A stretch of DNA of 38,434 bases, from positions 1-38,434 of the forward strand of contig DITW01000055.1 of assembly GCA_002422945.1 (NCBI GenBank), written 5' to 3'. The notes beneath the pieces were generated by a model that worked only from the letters and a program-made list of their open reading frames with translations, was not told the origin of the DNA and ran no database searches. Position numbers and translations under genes: made by a program. The stretch comes from Sphingomonadales bacterium UBA6174. Lineage in GTDB: Bacteria > Pseudomonadota > Alphaproteobacteria > Sphingomonadales > Sphingomonadaceae. This document shows positions 15,393 to 21,944 of this stretch, in pieces (position 1 is the stretch's first letter; every line of letters starts with the position of its first letter).

Positions 15393-15974
15393 ATGAATAT
15401 CAAGAAACAGCTTATTAGTTTTGGCGCGGCAGTTGCTGCGACAGTCGCAATGGTCAGCCCGGCTTCGGCGACGATTTATACCTATACAGTAAATGATGAT
15501 GAAGTGTTCAAAATCGACACGGTTGCAAAGACGGGGTCTTTTCAAGGGTCCGTTCTTACTCGCGACTCAAATGTTATATTTTCAAGTGAGTCTTTCGCCA
15601 GTTTTACGGGTGGACTTAATCCAACTTTTACTGGGATATTAAATTCAATCAGTGGGTATTATATGGTTAATGGCAATAGCCGTTTCGATCTGGTTAATGG
15701 AAATTTGGCTAATTTAGGTGCTGGGGTGCCAAGGTTGATTTTTTCTAACGGTGCTGTTGGGCTGTTTGGGACGGTGTGGCGTAATGCGAATGGTGCGACT
15801 TTTGGCGATAATAACTGGAGTATTACAGGTGTCACCTCCGAGCCTAGCCCTGTCCCCGAACCCGCGATGCTGGGCCTGTTCGGTGCGGGCGCGGTGATGG
15901 TGATGATGGGACGGCGGCGTCGCTCGGTGGCCAAGTCTGTCGCTGGCGCGGGCAAGCTCGCGCTCGCCTGCTGA
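15393..15974 (+). CDS. PEP-CTERM sorting domain protein, paralogue 5
   Basis: 193 aa, exported. The signal peptide (MNIKKQLISFGAAVAATVAM... SPASA) is more diverged than those of paralogues 1-4 but is followed by the same TIYTYT. The core has SFASFTGGLNPTFTG and LANLGAGVPRLIF. The PEP-CTERM signal begins about residue 154 (VPEPAMLGLFG, hydrophobic stretch, RRRRSVAK). The tail differs from the others (SVAGAGKLALAC) and ends in a cysteine, the only one in the mature form. GGGGGA about 6 nt upstream supports the ATG at 15393; a GTG directly before it is in frame. It has its own sigma-54 promoter and terminator. Confidence 0.9.
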   Translation: MNIKKQLISFGAAVAATVAMVSPASATIYTYTVNDDEVFKIDTVAKTGSFQGSVLTRDSNVIFSSESFASFTGGLNPTFTGILNSISGYYMVNGNSRFDLVNGNLANLGAGVPRLIFSNGAVGLFGTVWRNANGATFGDNNWSITGVTSEPSPVPEPAMLGLFGAGAVMVMMGRRRRSVAKSVAGAGKLALAC

Positions 15975-15998
15975 TCCGGTCGATTTGAGGCGCAACAA

Positions 15999-16038
15999 GG
16001 GTTCTGCCGTTCCGTGAAGGGGTGGCAGGACCCTTTTT
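15999..16038 (+). terminator. Intrinsic terminator of PEP-CTERM gene 5
   Basis: GGGTTCTGCC pairs with GGCAGGACCC, then T5. Near-identical to the terminator behind paralogue 4. Confidence 0.87.
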
Positions 16039-16070
16039 ATGTTTGGCGGGCATGGCGGCAGCCCCCAAAG

Positions 16071-16173
16071 CGTCATGCCCGCGCAGGCGGGTGTCCAGAA
16101 GCATTATCGTTATGACGGGCGCGCAACCGCGTTGGTCCGTCCTGTCTGGATTCCCGCCTGCGCGGGAATGACG
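16071..16173. repeat. REPIN-like element R4 (type 1, subtype b)
   Basis: Same plan and nearly the same centre as R3. The left arm is altered (GGCGGGTGTCC) while the right arm is intact. Confidence 0.85.
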
Positions 16174-16250
16174 AGGGAAGGGATGCGGGAATGACGAGGG
16201 AGGGGATGCGGGAGTAATGCGGGAAGGTGCGCGGGAGTAATGCGGGAAAT
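16173..16250. repeat. 23-bp degenerate tandem repeat, about 3.4 copies
   Basis: Units start at 16173, 16196, 16219 and 16242 (partial), built on G(A/C)GGGAAGGGATGCGGGA. It begins at the outer edge of R4, as the 24-bp array does at R2. Confidence 0.78.
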
Positions 16251-16280
16251 ATACTGCCGTTGATGGTTCTCCCTCATATT

Positions 16281-16350
16281 CGTCATGCTGAACTTGGTTC
16301 AGCATCTGTGCGATGTGAGGAAGAGATGCTGAAACAAGTTCAGCATGACG
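16281..16350. repeat. REPIN-like element, type 2
   Basis: Facing 27-bp arms (left 16281-16307, right 16324-16350) with one mismatch, around a 16-bp centre. The arms contain CATGCTGAACTTGGTTCAGC and GCTGAAACAAGTTCAGCATG. Confidence 0.85.
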
Positions 16351-16355
16351 AGAGG

Positions 16356-16403
16356 GGGCTAGGGCTAGAGCTAGAGCTAGGGCTGGGGCTAGGGCTAGGG
16401 CGA
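16356..16403. repeat. GGGCTA-type hexamer tandem repeat (8 units)
   Basis: Eight consecutive hexamers of form G[GA]GCT[AG] or GGGCGA, beginning 5 bp after the right arm of the type 2 REPIN-like element. Confidence 0.9.
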
Positions 16404-16510
16404 AGTTGACGAAGGACGGGTGCGGGCAATTTAGGGGCTGTGCCGCCGCCGATTTCGGTGGATCGCGGGGTCTTGGTCCGGATCGATCTTCGATAGGGCT
16501 GGACAAGCGG

Positions 16511-16539
16511 TTGACGTCACCGCAAATGCTTCCTAAAGG
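16511..16539 (+). promoter_or_regulatory. Candidate sigma-70 promoter of the F0 operon
   Basis: TTGACG and TAAAGG separated by 17 bp, 95 bp before the first gene of the operon. The -35 is good and the -10 poor. It is the best candidate in the non-repetitive part of the gap 15975-16633. Confidence 0.35.
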
Positions 16540-16633
16540 GGCGGCGCTTGGCGGCGGCATTCGCTGGCTTTGGCCTTGTCCCGGTGGCGCGATCCTGCAC
16601 GGATTCGCGCCGATCTGGAAAGGGAGCAAGGCC

Positions 16634-16951
16634 ATGACGGATGAAGCCGGACAGGATCAGGGAGGCGAGGGGGATTCGCGACTGTCATCGTTGGAAAAAC
16701 GGTTGCAGGACACCCATCACGCCGAAGCGATCAGAACAGGCAAGGCCGCGCAAACGCCCAGCAAGGGATATTCCCAGGGCAATCGCGTACTTGCGGAGCT
16801 GATCGGTGGTCTTGTTGGCGGGGCGATCATTGGCTGGTCGATTGACCAGCTGTTCGGCACCGGCCCTTGGGCGCTGTTGGTCCTGATGATGCTCGGCATC
16901 GCGGCGGCCTTCAGGAATATTATCAGGATTTCGCAAGAGCATCCGGAGTGA
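16634..16951 (+). CDS. atpI: ATP synthase accessory protein AtpZ/AtpI
   Basis: 105 aa. A charged N-terminal half with a short amphipathic stretch (SSLEKRLQDTHHAEAI) precedes two transmembrane helices (ELIGGLVGGAIIGWSIDQL and ALLVLMMLGIAAAFRNII). This is the form of the alphaproteobacterial AtpZ/AtpI protein encoded at the head of F0 operons, where it assists c-ring assembly or ion supply. The ATG at 16634 has GGAG about 9 nt upstream. An upstream in-frame ATG at 16406 would add 76 residues unlike the family. It is followed by atpB after 54 bp. Confidence 0.88.
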   Translation: MTDEAGQDQGGEGDSRLSSLEKRLQDTHHAEAIRTGKAAQTPSKGYSQGNRVLAELIGGLVGGAIIGWSIDQLFGTGPWALLVLMMLGIAAAFRNIIRISQEHPE

Positions 16952-17005
16952 TTCGGATGTGCATTGTGAAAGCAGGCACCAAGTTTTTACGAGGGAAGAT
17001 CAAGC

Positions 17006-17797
17006 GTGGCGGCAGAAGGCGGCAAAATTGATCCGATGCACCAGTTTATGGTGGAACCGCTGTTTGGCAACAGTCTGACCCTTGGCGGGTACAACATTGC
17101 CTTTACGAACAGCGCATTGTGGATGGTGCTCACTTTGGTCGCCATCTGGGTGTTCATGCTGGGCGGCATGAAGCGCGAGCTGGTGCCGGGCCGTTGGCAG
17201 GCTGCCGTTGAAGGCGCGTCGTCGTTCGTTTCGAACATGGTGCACGCGAACATCGGGCCGGAAGGCAAGAAGTTCACCCCTTATATCTTCTCTTTGTTCA
17301 TGTTCATCCTTGTGGCGAACGTGTTGGGCATGATGCCGGTCGGGATTGTCCCGCATGTGCATCCGTTCACCGTCACCAGCCACATCACGGTGACGGGCGT
17401 GCTCGCGATTGTCAGCTTCTCGATGGTGCTGATCGTTGGTTTTGCCCGTCATGGCCTGCATTTCTTCTCGCTGTTCGTGCCGCATGGCACACCTGCGCTG
17501 ATGCTGCCGTTGATCGTGCCGATTGAACTCATCTCGTTCCTGATCCGTCCGTTCAGCCTTGGTCTGCGTCTTTTCGTCGCGATGACCGCCGGGCATATCC
17601 TGATGAAGGTGCTGGCCGGGTTCGTGATCGGTGGTTTGAACGCAGAGGCCGCTTGGGTGGCCCCGGTGGTCGGTCTGCCGGTGTTCGTGCTGATGGTCGG
17701 CATTTCGGTGCTCGAACTGCTGGTCTGCGCGATCCAGGCTTATGTGTTTGCCTTGTTGACCTCGCTCTATCTGAACGATGCGGTCAATTTGCACTAA
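17006..17797 (+). CDS. atpB: F0F1 ATP synthase subunit a
   Basis: 263-aa integral membrane subunit forming the proton half-channels beside the c-ring. The essential arginine lies in ISFLIRPFSLGLRLF in the long helix near residue 180, and the final helices carry GISVLELLVCAIQAYVFALL. Hydrophobic segments fit the usual five to six helices. It starts with GTG at 17006 (protein MAAEGGKIDP), preceded by GAGGGAA about 8 nt upstream. Second gene of the operon; atpE follows after 53 bp. Confidence 0.96.
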   Translation: MAAEGGKIDPMHQFMVEPLFGNSLTLGGYNIAFTNSALWMVLTLVAIWVFMLGGMKRELVPGRWQAAVEGASSFVSNMVHANIGPEGKKFTPYIFSLFMFILVANVLGMMPVGIVPHVHPFTVTSHITVTGVLAIVSFSMVLIVGFARHGLHFFSLFVPHGTPALMLPLIVPIELISFLIRPFSLGLRLFVAMTAGHILMKVLAGFVIGGLNAEAAWVAPVVGLPVFVLMVGISVLELLVCAIQAYVFALLTSLYLNDAVNLH

Positions 17798-17850
17798 GAG
17801 TTACGTTTCACTTATTACCCCCATCTGAATTACAACGAAGGAGTTTAATC

Positions 17851-18078
17851 ATGGACGCAGAAGCAGCAAAGTTCATCGGTGCCGGTATCGCCGCAGTTGG
17901 CGTCAGCATCGCTGCCCTCGGTGTGGGCAACGTGTTCGGTTCTTTCCTCGAAGGCGCACTGCGCAATCCGGCTGCCGCTGATGGCCAGCAGGGTCGCCTG
18001 TTCATCGGTTTCGCCGCAGCCGAACTTCTCGGCCTGCTGGCATTCGTTATCGCGATGATCCTGCTGTTCGTCGCCTAA
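17851..18078 (+). CDS. atpE: F0F1 ATP synthase subunit c
   Basis: 75-aa hairpin of two helices that oligomerises into the rotating c-ring. Helix 1 is glycine/alanine-rich (GAGIAAVGVSIAALGVGNVFG), the polar loop is EGALRNPAA, and helix 2 has the proton-carrying glutamate at residue 58 (FAAAELLGLLAF). Residues around the Glu fit proton, not sodium, use. AAGGAG 8 nt before the ATG is the strongest ribosome site of the operon, as expected for the subunit needed in most copies. Confidence 0.97.
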   Translation: MDAEAAKFIGAGIAAVGVSIAALGVGNVFGSFLEGALRNPAAADGQQGRLFIGFAAAELLGLLAFVIAMILLFVA

Positions 18079-18172
18079 TATCCGGTCTGCCGATGCGGGG
18101 AGAGAAGCTCTCCGCATCGGTGGTTCCTCCGGGGAGGATATTCCTCGGGATGAATAATTTCAGAGAGCGGCA

Positions 18173-18667
18173 ATGCCTCAATTAGACCAAATCCTTGGAA
18201 CCTATGCCTCGCAGATCTTTTGGCTGCTGGTGGTATTCGGGACTATTTATCTGCTGATCGGCAAGGGCATGTTGCCCAAGGTTGAACAGACGATCGAAGC
18301 TCGTGACCGTCAGATTGCCGAAGACCTTGCAGCGGCCGAACGTGCGCGGGTGGCTGCGGCCGATTCCGAACATGGTTGGCAGGATGCGCTTGAAGCTGGC
18401 CGTAACGAAGCCATGCGGACAACCCAGGCGGCCAAGGATGCGGCGGCCAAGGCCAGCGCGATCCGCCTTGCGGACGTGGATGTCGCCCTTCATGCCAAGC
18501 TTGCCGAAGGTGAAGCTGCCGTGCAAAAGGCGCTCGCATCGGCGCAGGCTGATCTCGAATCCGTGGGTTCGGAACTGACGGGCGACCTCGTCGCGCGTTT
18601 GTCCGGCGCTACGATCACAGATGCCAAAATTAGCAAGACAGTAAAGGCGGTGATGGGCAATGCTTAA
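18173..18667 (+). CDS. atpF': F0F1 ATP synthase subunit b'
   Basis: 164 aa. One N-terminal transmembrane helix (QIFWLLVVFGTIYLLIG) is followed by a long, charged, alanine-rich coiled coil that forms half of the peripheral stalk. The pair of unequal b subunits (b' here and b next) is typical of alphaproteobacteria and photosynthetic bacteria. A purine-rich stretch (AGAGAGCGG) lies just before the ATG. It overlaps atpF by 8 bp, indicating translational coupling and matched amounts of the two stalk subunits. Confidence 0.93.
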   Translation: MPQLDQILGTYASQIFWLLVVFGTIYLLIGKGMLPKVEQTIEARDRQIAEDLAAAERARVAAADSEHGWQDALEAGRNEAMRTTQAAKDAAAKASAIRLADVDVALHAKLAEGEAAVQKALASAQADLESVGSELTGDLVARLSGATITDAKISKTVKAVMGNA

Positions 18668-19313
18668 TCCTGTAACCGTTGAAAATCAGCAGGTTGCTGT
18701 GGCTGCCCCGGTTGCCGGTGCAGTTGTAGAAGCGGCCAATACGGCTGAAGCTGCACATGCAGACGCAACCCATGCGGTGACGGAAGTCGCCGCTGAAGAA
18801 CATCATGTCGATCCGACCGGCCTTGGCCTTGATGCCACCCAATGGGTGTCGTTGGCGATGCTGGCGGTGATCGCCATCATGGTCTGGAAAAAAGTCCCGG
18901 CGATGATCGCATCTGGCCTTGATGCCAAGATTGCGGGCATTCGCGAACATCTCGATGCGGCCGCGAAGCTGCGTCTCGATGCCGAAGGGCTGAAGGCGGA
19001 ATATCAGGCGCGCGCTGCACAGGCGATTATCGACGCCGATGCCATCCGCGCGCAGGCCAAGCTTGATGCCGATGCATTGACGGCGCAGGCCAAGGTCGAT
19101 GCGGAGGCGCTGATCGTGCGCCGCACCCGCATGGCCGAAGACAAGATTGCAGCCGCCGAGCGCGCTGCCATCGCGGAAGTCCGCGCCAAGGTCGCTGATA
19201 TCGCGGTGCGTGCCGCGACCCAGTTGATCGCCGAAAATCATGGCGCGACCAATGATAAGCCGCTGGTTGAAGGGACCATCGACGGCATTGGAAATGCATC
19301 GCTTAACAGCTGA
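18660..19313 (+). CDS. atpF: F0F1 ATP synthase subunit b with N-terminal extension
   Basis: 217 aa. The single transmembrane helix (WVSLAMLAVIAIMVW, about residues 61-75) is preceded by some 55 residues rich in Ala, Val, Glu and His, which the usual ~160-aa subunit b lacks. After the helix comes a long coiled coil (AAKLRLDAEGLKAEYQARAA and on) that forms the second half of the peripheral stalk with b'. The start at 18660 overlaps the b' stop; a later ATG (SLAMLAV) would cut into the helix, so the extension seems genuine. Last gene of the operon, closed by a terminator; the F1 genes are not in the window. Confidence 0.9.
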   Translation: MLNPVTVENQQVAVAAPVAGAVVEAANTAEAAHADATHAVTEVAAEEHHVDPTGLGLDATQWVSLAMLAVIAIMVWKKVPAMIASGLDAKIAGIREHLDAAAKLRLDAEGLKAEYQARAAQAIIDADAIRAQAKLDADALTAQAKVDAEALIVRRTRMAEDKIAAAERAAIAEVRAKVADIAVRAATQLIAENHGATNDKPLVEGTIDGIGNASLNS

Positions 19314-19336
19314 TTCTTTTAGTTTCGGCTCTATAA

Positions 19337-19373
19337 AAAGGCCCGGCTACCTATGTGGTGCCGGGCCTTTTTG
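19337..19373 (+). terminator. Terminator of the F0 operon
   Basis: AAAGGCCCGGC pairs with GCCGGGCCTTT, followed by T2-G-C; the A run before the stem makes it usable in both directions, also serving the convergent small gene at 19404. Confidence 0.88.
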
Positions 19374-19403
19374 CGTTTTAGCGCGAGGCGGGTTTTTCGC
19401 GGT

Positions 19404-19577
19404 TTATTTCTTGCGCCAGATATAGATCGAAATCGCGATCCCAGCGGCAAGGCCGATCAGAAAGCCGATGACGGGTTCGCCAAAACGGCCCGCAATGACG
19501 GCACCGCCGATAGAGCCGATAGCAATGAATACGCCGCCCGCCTTGGGGTTGGCCGGGCGATTGGAAATGTTGGTCAT
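19404..19577 (-). CDS. Small two-helix membrane protein, unknown function
   Basis: 57 aa. A short polar N-terminus (MTNISNRPANPKAG) is followed by two hydrophobic segments (GVFIAIGSIGGAVIAG and VIGFLIGLAAGIAISIYIW) with a positive RKK end, predicting a hairpin in the inner membrane. I recognise no family. No strong ribosome site is visible before the ATG at 19577; a longer frame from 19739 lacks sensible composition. Convergent with the F0 operon. Nothing was recognised in the 265 bp between this gene and tamA. Confidence 0.6.
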   Translation of the reverse strand: MTNISNRPANPKAGGVFIAIGSIGGAVIAGRFGEPVIGFLIGLAAGIAISIYIWRKK

Positions 19578-19842
19578 AATAGCGGTCTCGCTTTGGTGAT
19601 GCGTGGGGACCAATGCGAATCCCGTCGCGTTCGCACCGTTCCTAAAGGCTTGCAGGCGGTGGGGGAAGCCTTGGCGATGCGGGGGAGATGCGTGGTTTCC
19701 CGTGGTTATTTGCCGTTGATGCCAAATGCGAGACCCCATTTATGCCGCCGCAACGCGTATTGACGCCGGAAAGGCATGAAAATGCGACGATGAACGATAA
19801 TCGGGCTTTGTAGGTGCAGCTTTTCGGCGCTAGTAAGATTGC

Positions 19843-21942
19843 ATGGATTTTGTTCGTCACCCCCGGCAGGCGACCATTGCACTCGCGTGGATGTCGATGG
19901 CCCTTCCGGGATCGGCGATAGCGCAGGAATATGCGCAGGTCGCTGTGCCGACGACAGAAGCACCCGTCGCGCAGATCCCATCTGATCAGGCCCCAGTTTC
20001 TCAGGCTCCGGCATCTCAGGCTGACGATGAATTGCTTGATCCGTTAAGCCCGCTTGATCCGATGCCGGATATGGATGTGGCATGGCCCGATATTGCGGAT
20101 ATTGCGACGCCCGATCCGATGCCGATCGAAATGGGCGGGACCGTCATACCGCCCGCGCCCGAAACGTCAGCACCCACAGCGCCGGCACCTGTACCCGTAG
20201 CGCCAGTGACCGAGATGCATGAGGCGCGTTACGCGGTGGAGCTGAACGGGGTCGAAGGGCTGGCGGCAGAGGGCTTGCAGGCGCGTTTCAAATCATTGTC
20301 GTTGTTGCATCAATATGCATCCGACACCGCCAATGTGGCGCAGATCGATCGCAGGGCGCGCGAAGATGCGGTGATGTTGCAGCAATTGTTGCAATCCTAT
20401 GGCTATTATGATGCCGAGATCGAGACTGAATTGGGGGCCAATATTGGCGGGCGCATCACGGTATCGCTGATTGCGACGCCGGGACAGATCTATCGTTTTT
20501 CGTCAGTCGAGGTGTTGGGCCTTGATGAGCGCGATCCCAAGATGCTTTCGATGTTGCAAAGCTTCGGGATCAAGGCCGGGGATGCGGTCGATGCCAATCG
20601 GCTGGAGGCATCGCTTGCACAGTTGAAGGTGGCGCTGGGACGCAATGGCTATGTTTTTGCCGAGGTCATTGAGCCGGATGTCGAGATCGACCATGCCGAT
20701 GCGGTTGGCACGATGCGGATCACGGTCAAAGATGGCGGCAAGCACCATATCGGGCAGATCATCATCAAGGGTCGCAAGCTGTTCAGCGCGCGTCATATTG
20801 GCCGGATGGCTAGGTTCAAGCCGGGCGATACCTATGATGCGGCGGATATGGAGGATTTGCGGCGCGCCTTGATCGCGACCGGGTTGGTTTCCACGTCCGT
20901 CATTACCCCGGTGCGGGCAGCGGATGGCGAGCATGTCGATATCGTGGTGGCGCTGGAACAGGCGCCGCTACGGACTATTGCGGGCGAAGTCGGCTATGGC
21001 ACAGGCGAAGGTCTGCGCGCCGAAGTGAGCTGGCAGCATCGCAACCTATTGCCGCCGGAAGGGGCTGTTACCTTTCGAGGGGTCGCGGGCACGCAGGAGC
21101 AATTATTGGGGGCGACGCTGCGGCGCGGGAATTTCGGTCGACGCGATCGGGTGCTGACCGGCAATGTCATCGCGAGCAATGTCGACCGCGTCGCCTATCG
21201 TGCGAAATCGGTGTTGCTGGGGGCTGGGATCGAACGCCAGACCAATATCGTCTGGCAGAAGAAATGGACTTGGTCTTATGGGGCCGATTTCATTGCTTCC
21301 GACGAAACCGATAGCAATGTCGATACGGGCGTGGATCGTCGTCGCACATATATGATCGCCTCCTTGCCATTGTCGCTGGCTTATGACGGGTCGAATGATC
21401 TGCTCGACCCCACCAACGGCTTCCGCCTGTCGGGACGCATCACGCCGGAATTATCTTTCCGCAATCAGCGCACGGCCTATACGCGGGTGCAGGTGGATAG
21501 CAGCGCCTATGTGCCGGTGGCCAATCGAGTGGTGATGGCGGGCAGGCTCCGGCTGGGGGTCATTACCGGGGCAGGGCGGGCGGAATTGGCCCCGTCGCGG
21601 CGTTTTTATGCGGGTGGCGGTGGCTCGATCCGAGGCTTTGGCTATCAGGAAATCGGTCCGCGCGATGTGTTTAACGATCCGGTGGGCGGGCGCAGCCTTG
21701 CCGAATTCGCGATTGAGGCGCGGATTCGCTTTGGCAATTTCGGGATCGTGCCATTTCTCGACGGCGGCAATCTCTATTCGGCGGGCCTGCCGACGTTCAA
21801 GGACTTGCGTTACGGGGCAGGCATCGGGGTGCGCTATCATACGAGCTTCGGCCCGATCCGCGTCGATGTGGGGACACCGCTCAAGCGCCGCGTCGGTGAA
21901 AACCGGATTGGCGTTTATGTCTCGCTCGGGCAGGCATTTTAA
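19843..21942 (+). CDS. tamA: Autotransporter/translocation assembly outer-membrane protein TamA
   Basis: 699-aa Omp85-family protein. The signal peptide ends at AIA-QE (about residue 27). A Pro/Ala/Asp-rich linker to about residue 120 follows, then POTRA domains (for example YRFSSVEVLGLDERDP and HIGQIIIKGRKLFS), then a 16-strand barrel from about residue 370. The lid-lock motif GGSIRGFGYQEIGPRD lies near residue 593, and the last strand ends in Phe (YVSLGQAF), the recognition signal for the BAM complex. With TamB it spans the envelope and helps insert outer-membrane proteins or move lipids. It is joined to tamB with a 2-bp gap, so the two form an operon. The disordered Pro/Ala linker is longer than in enterobacterial TamA. 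Confidence 0.93.
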   Translation: MDFVRHPRQATIALAWMSMALPGSAIAQEYAQVAVPTTEAPVAQIPSDQAPVSQAPASQADDELLDPLSPLDPMPDMDVAWPDIADIATPDPMPIEMGGTVIPPAPETSAPTAPAPVPVAPVTEMHEARYAVELNGVEGLAAEGLQARFKSLSLLHQYASDTANVAQIDRRAREDAVMLQQLLQSYGYYDAEIETELGANIGGRITVSLIATPGQIYRFSSVEVLGLDERDPKMLSMLQSFGIKAGDAVDANRLEASLAQLKVALGRNGYVFAEVIEPDVEIDHADAVGTMRITVKDGGKHHIGQIIIKGRKLFSARHIGRMARFKPGDTYDAADMEDLRRALIATGLVSTSVITPVRAADGEHVDIVVALEQAPLRTIAGEVGYGTGEGLRAEVSWQHRNLLPPEGAVTFRGVAGTQEQLLGATLRRGNFGRRDRVLTGNVIASNVDRVAYRAKSVLLGAGIERQTNIVWQKKWTWSYGADFIASDETDSNVDTGVDRRRTYMIASLPLSLAYDGSNDLLDPTNGFRLSGRITPELSFRNQRTAYTRVQVDSSAYVPVANRVVMAGRLRLGVITGAGRAELAPSRRFYAGGGGSIRGFGYQEIGPRDVFNDPVGGRSLAEFAIEARIRFGNFGIVPFLDGGNLYSAGLPTFKDLRYGAGIGVRYHTSFGPIRVDVGTPLKRRVGENRIGVYVSLGQAF

Positions 21943-21944
21943 CG

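Noticed and set aside
15844..16635. Open frames crossing the terminator, REPIN-like elements and tandem repeats (263 codons on the minus strand, and similar ones at 12065, 12862 and 13040).
   Set aside because: They are built from palindromic and tandem repeats, cross strong terminators and lie antisense to PEP-CTERM tails.
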